DNA of 64,000 nt from assembly GCA_002189035.1 (NCBI GenBank), contig NEEC01000014.1, positions 2,048,501 through 2,112,500 on the forward strand. The letters run 5' to 3'. Below are positions 1 through 11,740 of this stretch, in pieces. Position 1 is the stretch's first letter. Every line of letters starts with the position of its first letter. The notes under the pieces were generated by a model. It had not been told where the DNA came from. It saw nothing but the letters and a program-made list of their open reading frames with translations, and searched no databases. The position numbers and the translations under genes were made by a program. Source of the DNA: Utricularia gibba (Eukaryota; Streptophyta; Magnoliopsida; Lamiales; Lentibulariaceae).

Positions 1-3000
1 GTTTATATCATGATCAAAGAGCTTTCCCCTCAGCAGATGAGGTAGCTCCTCTGTTTCGATTATTTTTGTTGTTCATATATCTGTATTGGTCGGTTATATT
101 CTCAGGGCTTCTGACGACACCTACTCTTGACATGAAAGGTCATTATTGTCACAAGCTCCCTCATGAAGGATATGAACAGCCGAACAGACATGTATCGAGC
201 AAATGCTATTCGTGTACTTTGTAGAATCACTGATGGTACTCTTTTGTCCCAAATTGAGAGGTATCTAAAGCAGGCTATTGTGGATAAAAATCCGGTGGTT
301 GCCAGTGCTGCACTTGTGAGTGGCATCCACTTGCTGCAGGTGCGATTTGATGCTCAAGAAATTTAATCGTGTTTTTGAAAAAACTGCTCATGTTTTCCTG
401 TTGTTAATATCTTGCAGTCGAATCCTGAGATTGTGAAAAGGTGGACTAATGAAGTGCAAGAGGCCATTCAGTCTCGAGCAGCTCTTGTACAGTTCCATGC
501 TCTTGCACTGCTCCACCAGGTTACCTTCGTTTCTCAGATGATGGGTTTCATTGCAGTTGTATTTTAGTGGTTACTGTAATGGAAAGTGCTGGCTAACATC
601 CCTTTTCCTTGACTCTGTCACTCAATCAAGAGATTTCTTTTCATGTATAAGGAAAAATGATGTACTGTTTACTTTTCTGAATTCACTTTAATTTTGATTC
701 TTTGAAGTGCTAATGGACATTATATGGTATGATAAGAATCAATCTACTGTATTTTGTGCATGCAGATTAGACAAAATGATCGCTTAGCTATTGGAAAGTT
801 GGTTACGAGCTTGACAAAAGGTTCTGTTCGTTCTCCATTGGCACAATGCCTTCTGGTTCGCTATACTAGTCAGGTAATGCCTTACTGATGTCATGTCTTC
901 TTCCATTAGGACGGTATGTATGGAGCATATTTGATATTAAGCATGATTATTATGCTTTTCACATTCCAGGTCATTAGAGAGTCAGGTGTAATTACTCAAG
1001 GAGAGCGGCCATTTTATGACTATCTTGAGGGTTGTCTACGCCATAAAGCAGAAATGGTCATTTTTGAAGCTGCTCGTGCCATCACTGAGTTGAGCAATGT
1101 TACTACGAGGGAGTTAACCCCTGCGATAACCGTTCTACAGCTTTTCCTAAGTTCTTCTAAGCCTGTTCTTAGATTTGCTGCAGTCCGGACCTTGAACAAG
1201 GTTTGTATTGGCATGCTGCTAACATAGCATTTATCTTTTCAGTGATTGGCTTTCTACTTGTCTTACAACGACTCTGCCATTGATTTGAGGGTGTTTTTAT
1301 TTATTTATTTATAGCTCACAGTAATTCTCTTCTGAAAGCCTGCAAAGCTTTTGAATCTTGAGTATTCGTCATGATTGTCCTAAGAGCCTAAATATAGTGA
1401 AACTCCTGAGGACTCACTGAATGGATATACTAGTCAATATACCATTTCTCATGCTCTTAATCTGCACAGGTAGCAATGACACATCCCATGGCTGTGACCA
1501 ATTGCAACATTGATATGGAGAGCCTGATTTCGGACCAGAATAGAAGCATAGCAACTCTTGCAATCACCACCCTCTTGAAAACAGGGAATGAATCAAGTGT
1601 CGATCGCTTGCTGAAACAGATAACGAATTTTATGTCTGATATTGCGGATGAGTTCAAGATTGTTGTGGTGGATGCTATAAGATCTCTGTGTTTGAAGTTC
1701 CCCTTGAAGTATAGATCCCTGTGCGTGATCTTTTAGTTTTTTTTTTTTAAATAATTGGATTTTCTTCATTATTTTATTCTTACTAACACTTTTAAATGTC
1801 CTTGTGTATGTTTTCAGGATGAATTTCCTTAGCAGTATCTTGAGAGAAGAAGGTGGCTTCGAGTATAAGAAGGCGATTGTTGATTCAATTGTGATATTGA
1901 TTCGGGATATCCCAGATGCCAAAGAAAGTGGATTGCTCCATTTGTGTGAGTTTATTGAGGACTGTGAATTCTCTTATCTTTCTACCCAGGTGTGCTTTCT
2001 GCTCTTCAAAGCATCACTTTCATCAGCTGTTGTGCTTTTAGTTCGGTTGATTTTAATTTTCTCAAGCTTCTGTTAGATTCTTCACTTTCTTGGAATTGAG
2101 GGGCCCAAGACATCAGACCCTAGTAGATATATACGTTATATCTACAATCGGGTGATATTGGAGAATGCAACAGTACGAGCCAGTGCTGTTAGTACATTAG
2201 CGAAATTTGGTGCCTTGGTTGACTCACTGAAGGTAATCCTGTCATTGGTAATCAATTTTTCACCTCATGTCACTGACTGCATGAAGTAATACAATCTTGA
2301 TGCTGCAGCCACGTATATTTCTTCTGTTGAGGCGTTGCCTTTATGATAATGATGATGAGGTTAGTTTTTTGTTGCTATCTTTCATTCCTCAATTTGTTTC
2401 CTTCACTTCCAAATGTTTACCTTTTTTGATGCCTTTCAGGTGAGAGACAGGGCAACGCTGTACTTGAACACTCTTGCTGGAGATTCAGTTGCCGGAGCTG
2501 ACAACATTGAGGAATTCCTGTTTGGCTCATTTGAGGTGCCACTGTCAAATCTGGAATCTAGCTTGAAGGAATATGTAAGTGGTACTTACTAATTGGTAGA
2601 GTATTACAGTTAATATTTGAATATATTTACCATATGTTATCATGTCTTTTTTTTTTGTTTCCAGATACAGAATCCTTCCGAAGAGCCTTTTGATATTAGT
2701 AAAGTATCAAAGGAGGTTAAATCACAGCCTCTTGTGGAAAAGAAAGCCCCTGGTAAAAAGCCTGCTGGTTTGGGTGCTCCTCCCGCCCCCGTTTCTGTTG
2801 TGGATACCTATGAAAGCCTTCTGTCATCAATCCCGGAATATGCAACTTTTGGAAGAATTTTCAAGGTTTATTTTATACAACGAATGTTTTTCTTCAAAAG
2901 TGTCGTTGGGGTAGTTTTCATATTGCTGAAGTCCTCAATTTTATTTGTTCAACGAATCAGTCATCTGCACCAGTGGAGCTTACGGAGGCAGAAACCGAAT

Positions 3001-4122
3001 ATTCAGTGAATGTTGTCAAGCATATATTTGACAGCCATGTGGTTTTCCAATATAATTGCACAAACACAATACCCGAGCAGCTCCTTGAGAATGTAAGTCT
3101 CAAGTTCATCATTTAGTTACCAGAAACTGTAATACTATATCTCAGAAAATTGGCTTTTCAATCTTCTTTTTGCTTGGGTGTTTCATTGTTTTTTCTGGAT
3201 ATAGGTGACCGTAATTGTGGATGCTTCTGAAGCTGAGGACTTTTCTGAACTAGGGTCCAAGGCTCTGAAATCTCTCCCATATGATGCACCAGCGCAAGCT
3301 TTCGTGGCATTTGAAAAACCTGAGGGTGTTCCCGCTGTCGGAAAGTTCTCCAACTTGTTGAAGTTTACTGTAAAAGAGGTGGGGTGTAGTTTTTTTAATC
3401 AATTTCTTCCCCTATCTCCCTTCGTGCACACCATACGTGAAACTGTTGCTGCTAAATTGAGCATAGATCAATTTCTATGCTCTACATTGATTGAGAACTC
3501 TGTAATACCCAATGCAAGGCTCCATTCAAGACGTGTCTCCTGTCTTTTCATGTTCAGGTTTCTCTTCTTTTCTGAAAATTTGCTGAACTTGCTTTGCATT
3601 GTATTAGGTTGACCCATCAACTGGTGAGACAGAAGATGATGGTGTTGAAGACGAATATCAGCTGGAGGATTTCGAAGTGGTTGCTTCTGACTATGTTCTC
3701 AAGGTGGGGGTCTCCAACTTCAAGAATGCATGGGAAAGCATGGGCGCCGAGGGGGAACGTGTAGATGAATACGGCCTTGGACCTAGAGAGAGCCTCTCAG
3801 AAGCAGTGAGCGCAGTCATAAATCTCCTAGGCTTGCAGCCCTGTGAGGTTAGCTCTCGCTACCCAGTCTTGCTGCCGCAAGCGCATTGATTCCAGGAATT
3901 TACTGGTACTCTGATCTGTGATTACAGGGTACTGAGGTGGTACCAAGCAACTCAAGGTCGCACACATGCCTGTTATCTGGAGTATACATAGGGAATGTGA
4001 AGGTGCTCGTCCGACTGTCGTTCGGCATCGACGGGGCTAAGGATGTCGCCATGAAGTTGGCCGTGAGGTCTGAGGACATCAGTGTTAGCGATGCGATCCA
4101 TGACATAGTTGCCAGTGGCTAG
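1..4122 (+). CDS. COPG: Coatomer subunit gamma (COPI), 5'-truncated by the window edge
   Basis: Gamma-COP is part of the F-subcomplex of the COPI coat, which drives Golgi-to-ER and intra-Golgi vesicle traffic. Fifteen exons can be followed: 1-41, 139-339, 418-519, 766-873, 970-1200, 1470-1720, 1818-1989, 2077-2232, 2309-2359, 2440-2574, 2665-2865, 2961-3092, 3205-3378, 3608-3847 and 3928-4122, all with GT-AG introns and continuous frame. The protein shows the HEAT-like adaptin N region (e.g. [38 protein letters not shown]), a Lys/Pro linker ([15 protein letters not shown]) and the C-terminal appendage ([20 protein letters not shown]), ending [10 protein letters not shown]. The first exon needs one extra C in the run at 26-29 to read KELSPSADE and join the next exon in phase; as given it is frameshifted. 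The N-terminal part lies to the left of the window. Family identity is firm from recognised conserved blocks. Confidence 0.95.
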
Positions 4123-4880
4123 ATCGTCCCCCCCTTCACTGCGGTTTTGCACCATCGGACATGCTCCCGTTCTTGTTTCTTTTCCTGTGTTTGTGTATTT
4201 CTTTGGATATAAAAATTGGAACAATAGTTTCTGGAAGTTGTAATGCTAATACTCATTCATTCGATCAACATTCATTCATATTGCCATAGATTCTACAGGC
4301 TAACGTGGGTGTTGGCGGGCCAACCTAGCAACAGCAAGGTAACCGACTGAAACGTGGCTTGTTCTTATTGGTGGACGTGCGCCACCCCCAACAAACAGCT
4401 GATTTAATTTCATATGGCGTCCGTTGGTTACATGTAACTGTCGTCTACATTCTGCAGATGCTGAACCTTTCACGTTCCAGTTAGCTATTCAACTTCCGGC
4501 GCTTCTGCAGAGGCGGATCAGCGGCGCCGGATTTTTGCTCATGCACAGTGAGTATGCGGTGGCCTTTACTTTCTCTTTTCGTTTTTTTATGGCCTTTGGA
4601 CGTCTCTTTCTTGTAGCTACCGATCGTTCTGGTGTAGTCACCACCTGCGTGTATGGATGTGAGGTGCCTTCCTCCGTGACTGTAGATAGGGACCGTACCG
4701 CTTATTTTTTTCCCAGTAGTAGAGGATAAACCGTCATTTTTGCGATATATGTTTCCACTTACGTGCTCTATGTTTATGAGATTCGGAGGTGTGGTGTATG
4801 TGGTCATTATGCGTGCTATTGAAGCCACAATATGATGCACTTTTATGGTTAGCTTTACTTGCGGTTTTCTTTTGATGGAA
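4123..4880. other. Coatomer 3' flank, no gene seen
   Basis: The first 100-150 bases are probably the 3' UTR of the coatomer gene. The open frames in this stretch on both strands have no recognisable domain and look like chance. Confidence 0.5.
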
Positions 4881-4904
4881 AAAATGTTGGAAACTGAGGT
4901 GCGT

Positions 4905-5930
4905 GAAGAAGAATTTGTCTCAGACAATGACTTGTTTGTATGGCCATGGAGAGAATCGTACAAAATATTCCTACAGATTGGAATGATGGAAAAGAAGGTG
5001 TTTGAAGAAATGTTTCGAGAGTCAAGGACGACTTAACCAAACAAGGTTTCAATCAAGCAAAGAGTGGTCGCTAGAGGCGACGATTTTTGGTCGAACACCA
5101 GCATTGGCGATCGTCTTCGAAGAATGGGAGATGAGACAAAACTAACTTGTCTCCAATATGAAAAATGCAACAGAAGCACCGTCCCTAGCAAATCAAATGA
5201 ATCGCACAAAAATGCCAAGAAGCCTCCATCCACCTGAGCATTTTCATCATCTAGAAAGATGAGATTGATTGATGCTTTCAATGAAGGTATGCCTACAGCT
5301 TTTCACCTTCTTATGTTTATGTTCATTCCTTAAGGCAGTTAATCTTTATTCCAGAAAGACGAGCGCTCGATGCAGTCATCGTTACCTTGAAAAAGTTATC
5401 CAAGACCATGAAAAAAGGATGCTGGAATTGCGTAGAAGGACAAATCCAATCAGCTTGAAGAAGAACCGAGGATCTGGGAAACAATATTAAACGATGCTGA
5501 AAGATCAAGACTACCTGTCGAAGAAAATCAGGTTTCAATCTTCAATTCCAACACCCTTTGACCTCCCCTAGAATTCGTTAGAAAGATGCATCCCAGCAGA
5601 ATGATGCAGCCATCTTACAACAACCTAGTATTGATGAAGGCGTCATAGAGTTTTTTGGAGCATCCCTCTGGTTGAAAATCACTATGTGTGTAATCTTTCC
5701 GCAGAAAGGGAAAGCGGGGGTTCAAGAAGAGGCACTGAGCTAAAAAAGAACTTGATGAAGGGCAAGCACTTGAGCTTGATGTACATCGCCGTAGAGGAAG
5801 CCTGCAAATGGTGAAATGTGATGAGAAGTTGAATGGAATGAGGAATGAATTCTAAGAGAAGGAAGAGGAACTCGAGTATCAATGCAGTCACTAGAGATCT
5901 CAACCAAAGGGATCGCAAGGAACTAATAAC
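4905..5930 (+). pseudogene. Decayed FDM/IDN2-like (XS-domain) pseudogene
   Basis: Fragments in shifting frames resemble the FACTOR OF DNA METHYLATION / IDN2 family, whose members bind double-stranded RNA in RNA-directed DNA methylation. In order: an XS-domain start (DNDLFVWPW, then after a shift IVQNIPTDWNDGKEGV, stop at 5003-5005, VKDDLTKQGFN); a coiled-coil part (LVSNMKNATEA, then RLIDAFNE); an intron-like gap with gtatgcc at 5287 and ccag ending at 5354; HRYLEKVIQDHEKRMLELRR; and, near 5750-5925, DEGQALELDVHRRRGSLQ, then EKEEELEY and NQRDRKELI. The retained intron argues for a duplicated genomic copy rather than a retrocopy. No C-terminal XH domain was found. Several stops and frameshifts make it non-functional. 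The family call rests on remembered motif similarity, so it is moderate. Confidence 0.6.
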
Positions 5931-6980
5931 CGTATTATTCGTTTTATCTTGGAAATGTGCAGTCGTTTTGATTTCAAGCTCGCCCTTTGTTGTTTCGAGA
6001 GTCCTTCCAAAAGGAAGACAGAAGATTCACGTCCGGCTGCTGCCATCTGGGGTCAAGAGATTGGATGGTATTTCTACAGATCTCCAGGTAATCATGAATT
6101 TACTTATTATTTCATTTACTTTAGACGTGTGTGATGTCACTAAACGTAACTAAAATAATATTATATAATTTAATATTTTACTAAGTTTAATTTTAATTAT
6201 GATTGTTTTAAATTTTGCCGTTAAAATTTACCTTCAGAATATTACTTATTTGAATTTAAATATTCATAAATAGATTATTATGTTTTCGTTTGTTTAAAAC
6301 AAATTTAATATATTATTATCGATCAATTATCACTTCTAAATCTTAAATTATTTATATTTGATTTTCTCTCTACACAATATAATTTTAGATTTGTAATATA
6401 TCTCTTATCACTAATAATAACAATAACTAATATTCCGAATTCCCGCATTTTTCGGCAGATGCTAGAACATGCATGCATGAAATCTAGGAATATGAAAGCG
6501 CAACGGCACACATGGAAGATGGTCAACGCCAAATTGCGCATTTACGTAGTGTATCAGATGCCAAATATGGTGTTTGCGTGGTTCCAACACTATGTTGCCG
6601 CATTCCTAGCTTGGCTTGGCAGCCACATCCAAACGGGAAAGATGGCATTAGTCATTAACCCAACAAACCGTTTGCCTTTCGAAAGACTAAGACACCTCGT
6701 CCCCAATGGAGAACGCTGAAATGAAGTGAGATGCAAATCTCACTTCACTGAACACTGCATTAAGGTTCCACTTTCTGCTTTGTGTCCTGAACTGATCAGG
6801 TAATATGCATCACTGTGGTAATGAGCATAAATAATAATCGAAAACCTGTGTACCGGCAAAAAATGCCATTGTTGCTGTACAGTCCATATTGAGTTGGCTG
6901 GGGAGAAACAGAACGGCAGAGAGTTTAGCTTACAAGCGAAGAGCATGCGTGCAGCAAGGCTAGATAGTGATGAACGCACC
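5931..6980. other. AT-rich spacer, no confident gene
   Basis: About 6140-6430 is strongly AT-rich. Open frames around 6459-6719 have no family I recognise. The right end is the 3' flank of USB1, which is read from the other strand. Confidence 0.4.
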
Positions 6981-8234
6981 TCATTCGGGCACCGCCCTGC
7001 TCACATCGAATGTCTTCTGGCCTATTCTACATGACACACCACCAAGTTTGCAGGCAAAGAAGCGATTTTGAGATATCGCACCAGTACCAGAAACTCTCTT
7101 ACTCACTTCATCTCCAATTACCCTCTTCAGCTTATGGCTAATATCACCACTTGCCCATGCGATCGATATATGGGGCCGAGGATTCTGCATGCAGCAACAC
7201 CAAGAAACAGGATTAGTACATGATTGAGAGAAAAAAAGCTGACAGATACCGGCCAACCTTGTAAAATTCCGGTAGATTATGTAGCCGGTATACTTCATTC
7301 ACAACTATAATTTGCTTCTGTATCTGAATCCAATACCATCATGGAAAGAGGCCAACATTCAGCTTGAGAATGAAGAGCCACCCCAAAAAGTAATAACTAA
7401 TTGTAGTAAAAAAAACACCTCAGATAAACCAACAGATGTAACTTCGATAGACAGAAATGTCCGGGTACGATCATCATTAACAAATACTTCAAGCGCGCTG
7501 AAGTCAACCCAATGCCTACATTTCAAAAATATCGGATAAGAAACCTGACCTGTAGATGCAAATAAAATAATGAACTCACAAAAGCATTCTTATCAACCTG
7601 TGACAAGGTTGAAGCTTCTGACGAAGCATAGCTACTATGGAGTCCCTTTGATGCACACGAATCGGCACTGTCCTTCCTAAACTTACATGAAACACCTTCT
7701 CTAAGGCTACTTGCTCAAATCTTTGGTTTTCTTCGATTACACTTAGCAACGGAACATCATTTTCCATAGTGTGGAGCTCTGGTACGAGGGTTGCAACACG
7801 TTTCAAAAGTAATACCAAATCCTTCCTTGCAGCCACCGGTATGGTAACTATGACAAAATACACATACACACATACATATCTTCATTAGAAACACCAACAT
7901 GAAAATCCCAAACCAAGAAAAATCACTAAATTACCCTGGATGTAAACATGCAAAGCATAATTTCCCTCCACATGAGGAAAGGTACGAACACGACTAGGTT
8001 GTTCTGACAGCAAGGGGAAATTCAATGCACCTGTAATACCAAACTAGTGATTATGATAATTCCACAAATGAACTACATGCATAGTGGAGTTGAACCTGGA
8101 GAGCACAGCAGAGAAACTGGTGGTGGAGGAAGAACATTATTTGATTGGGCTGGAACCGGTGATAGGATCACTTCAGTGTCAGAGCCGGACTCTGATGAAT
8201 CTTCTTCTCCATATGAAGCTCTCAATGCCTCCAT
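6981..8234 (-). CDS. USB1: U6 snRNA phosphodiesterase 1 (USB1/MPN1)
   Basis: USB1 is a nuclear 2H-phosphoesterase that trims and matures the 3' oligo(U) end of U6 spliceosomal RNA. Six exons on the minus strand join in frame to about 283 residues: 8234-8096, 8030-7935, 7847-7598, 7515-7419, 7323-7258 and 7184-6981. The two catalytic HxS motifs of the 2H fold are present: FHVSLGRT (H132, S134) and PRPHISIAW (H221, S223). The acidic, serine-rich N terminus (GEEDSSESGSDTE) followed by a proline run is usual for the family. I chose the ATG at 8234 (MEALRASYG); an upstream in-frame ATG at 8315 would add 27 unlike residues. All introns are GT-AG. It stands alone, tail to the preceding pseudogene region. 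Confidence 0.92.
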
Positions 8235-9260
8235 ACCCAGAAAATGGAGGAGACAAACAGGTGAATGAAGGCAGCCAGGGAACCTTCTGAGCAACAAGGG
8301 AACCATGAAACACAATTAATTTTATGAGATGGTGCGGTTTATGTAACTGCACGATAAACCAAACAAATCATTAACGCAGACACATAACGGTAACCAAACT
8401 CGGAATCGCCAGTCATCAGATCAAAAATGAAGTTGATAATACACGCAGAAGAAAATCGTTAGAAATAAACAAATATGAAAATACACCATCACGAGTGTAT
8501 TTTTCGAGTTTATGGTTGCCAGTTTCCAATTAAAAAAAAAAAAAACTAAACAGCAGGTCTCAAGAGAATTTCAGTAAAGAGGCAAACGAGCAAAAATAAA
8601 ACATGATAATTAGACAGCAAAGATTGTTGCATCAGTTACTCATAAATTTTGAAAAAAAAAAAACAAAAGAAAAACCTATTTGTCTTGTCCCTCGGCAGCT
8701 AACAAGACCGGTAGGAGCAAACGGCCACCAGAATCTCATCCGGCGATCGCGCTTATTCAAAGCTGAGAATAAAACAATGTGGAAAAAAATTAACAAGGCA
8801 ACACAACAAGCAGTTCTTCCACACGGCTACAGGATTCAGATTCGGAGTTCAGTACCAGTTCTCAGCTAAAATAAACAAGGAGAATCGAACCGTTTCCGCA
8901 GCGCTCCTCAACAGTCTCTTTCCTGAAAAAGGAAATTGCAGAAAGCAGAAACGCGGTTATGGCGCGAGGAATTTGAAGATGTGAAAATCAGAAAGAAAGA
9001 GTTAATTTATACCTAGGCGATAAGAACGAGGCCCAAGGAATATCTACCATTTTCTTCACATTATTCAACATTTTTAACAGTGAAATATTTCTCTCAGGGC
9101 ATGCGCATCCCGTGCTTCACCATCACTTAAGCTGGCCCACGTCCATCACTTGAAACGACGTCGGAGCGTAGTTTCAGATTTAACGATAAAAATAATTTTA
9201 TTTATCGTTTTTTATGTAACAAAACATTTACATTTCTATCAGGTACGCTAAGAATGATGG
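8235..9260. other. USB1 5' flank and LRR-kinase 3' flank
   Basis: This is an AT-rich spacer. It probably holds the USB1 5' UTR and promoter, read leftwards, and the 3' UTR of the receptor-kinase gene near 9200. No further coding feature is seen. Confidence 0.5.
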
Positions 9261-11740
9261 CTAACATTCTTCCTTCACCAAACCACTTTCAGTACCTTTC
9301 TCTACATCCCCTTCATCTAGACTCCGGGGGTAAGGGATTCTCTTGCTCCCTTCATCGTTCACCTCATTGCTATTCGAAGAATCTTCAACTTTCTGCCCTG
9401 AGCGCGCATCTATGGAGCTTTGCCTCCATGAATGTCCCCAGAATGGCCTCATAAGCTTAGTGAAGCCACTGCAGCCATCTTCTGCTAGAAATCCTTGTGG
9501 ATGCTCAAGAGCTTTAAGGACATCGCACATGTTAGGGCGTTCTAGGGGCCGGGGGTTCAGACAAGAACGTGCGAGGATGGTCACTGCCCACACTTCCTCC
9601 ATGAGATCCTCGCCTAGAATCAATGAAGGATCTATGATGTTTTTTACAGGCTCCTTCTCATCTGCACTTATATAGGGCAGTAAGGATTCTAGCCATCCCT
9701 TCTTCGTTGCATCTGTTGATGAATTAATCCCCATCTTCCCCGTCACGAGCTCCATTAGAACTATTCCGAAGCAATATACATCATATGCAGGTATTGCATT
9801 TAGTGTGCTTGAGGAGCCTTGAGCTGACATCTTATGCAATGAAGCAAGCCTTGTGATCCCAGTTGGGTAAGTTTCACAGGCTTTGCTCAAACTCCCAAGT
9901 CTCACTTCGAAGTTATCATCAAGAAGTATGCTACTTGCTTGAATGTCCCTTTGAAAATAAAAGCAGAGCTAAGATGGTTTAAAGAGGAGAGTATGCTAAG
10001 GCAGTCCATGTTTTGAAAATGTTATCAAGTACCTGTGGACAAGTGGAGGATCACATTCATGGTGGAGGTAACAGAGCCCCTCGGCAACTCCAGTGGCGAT
10101 TTTAAGGCGAGTTATCCAGTCGAGAGATGGAGAATTATCATCAGTTTGTTTCTTGAACAAAGAAGTGGCAAGATCTCCCTCTGGGAGTTGCTTGTAAACT
10201 AAAAACTTGTCCTCTTTTTCTAAGCACAATCCCATTAGAGGAACAACTCTTGGATGGGAAAGCTTGCTAAAGATGATCAGCTCTGACAGACATGAATCCT
10301 CTTCGGAAGCAGAACTCAAATTAGCCTTCTTTATGACAACAGAAGTTTCATCTTCAAGAACCCCTTGAAAGAACTCCCCAGAATGACCATGCTTAATCCG
10401 ATTCCTATCACTGAGCTCATTCGTCGCCTGGAGAATCTGCTGATATGTGAAGGCATATCCAAGGTTTGACAAGCTAAAAGAAACTTCATAAGCTGGACTC
10501 TCTCCTTCTGGAACAGGGCCTACACTAACATCTCTTTGCCTTGGCCTACGGCTCTTGTTTTTACATACAAACAACACTGCTATGATGATAACTATGAGCA
10601 CAACACCTGCGAAAACTGCGGCCACAATGATGATGGCGCGGTTTTTGCGGTTCAATTTTGAAGACCTGGAAGGTGGTGAGGCACTTGGCACTCCAAAATT
10701 ATCAAACATCAAGTTCTTCTCAAAATAAAACAACGCACATTCCTGCAAACTCCTTTGGCTAGTACTATTCCTAAGGCAGTTCGTAATAAGGGATGCATTA
10801 CGAGACACATCACCTGCAACTGAGCCTTGAAAATAATTGTATGAAACATCTACAAAGCGAAATCTAATAAATACATTTGCCAACTTTCCATAGAACAAGT
10901 TTCTTGAAAGGTTTGCTACTCCAGCCATACCGTTAACTACTAAACTAACATTAGGAAGAACACCAGTGAAGTTATTCACGGACACATCAAGGAGCTGAAG
11001 TTCAGGTAACACCAACAGAGAATCAGGAAGACTACCATTAAACTCATTATGGCTCAAAACCAGAACCTGCAATTTTCTCAAACCCATCAAATCCTGAGGA
11101 ACTGCTCCAGCAAGGCGATTGAACCCAACATCCATATCGATCAAACTAGAGAGACCACCAAGTTCACCTGGTATAAAAGATGACAAACTGTTATGAGAAA
11201 GATTCAAGGATCTTAATCTAGGCAATGTCCCAATTCCAGGAGGGATTGAACCAGTGAGCGAGTTTCTTGAAAGATCAAGAACAGATAGCTCTACCAACTT
11301 CGAGAGACTTGATGGAATGGTGCCATTGATAGAACACGAACTGAGATCGAGTATTCTGAGAGACAAGAGCTTCAATCCAAACCATTCTGGAATGGAACCC
11401 GGTAATTGAAAACTAGACGCATTGAAAAAAGACAAATGACTCAAATTCTCAAGGGATTCTACTGAAAATGCTGGATTACGTGCTGCAATCCTTGTTCTTC
11501 TCAGCCCAGAAATATTGATACCCGTGACCGTACCATTGTTACATCGGACTCCAGTCCATGAAGCGCAAGGATCAGCCTTAATAGGCCAATCACGAGTTCT
11601 TAATCCAGAGAGGATCTTAACCGAAGGAGAGCCAATCTTTCATTCCAAGACAGAGATAACTGCTGCTCCGTTGTGGGATCAAATAGGAAGAAGAATATAA
11701 ACAAACATATACAAGCCCATCCACTCCACCTTTCAACCAT
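9261..11740 (-). CDS. LRR receptor-like pseudokinase (At2g16250 type), one frameshift
   Basis: Single-pass membrane receptor-like protein with two exons, 11740-10033 and 9948-9261 (GT-AG intron). It has a hydrophobic signal peptide (CLFIFFFLF), an LRRNT segment (DPCASWTGVRC), about six leucine-rich repeats (e.g. LRILDLSSCSINGTIPSSL), a transmembrane helix (AIIIVAAVFAGVVLIVIIIA) and a kinase-like domain. The glycine-loop/VIKK lysine region exists, but the catalytic loop reads HRDIQASS instead of HRDxKxxN, and the DFG position reads RLGS, so phosphotransfer is unlikely. The frame breaks at 11605-11606: one more C on the plus strand (CTGGGA for CTGGA in the gene) joins SSLG to LRTRDW, giving about 798 residues. 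Without it the start exon ends at a stop after about 48 codons. Domain order matches the Arabidopsis At2g16250 group as I recall it. Confidence 0.88.

Noticed and set aside
4424-4963. Open frames of 101 and 160 codons on opposite strands after the coatomer gene
   Set aside because: They overlap, have no domains and lie in the coatomer 3' flank. Composition looks like chance.
6459-6719. Possible continuation of the FDM-like pseudogene
   Set aside because: No XH-domain motif could be matched; only weak coiled-coil character in one frame.
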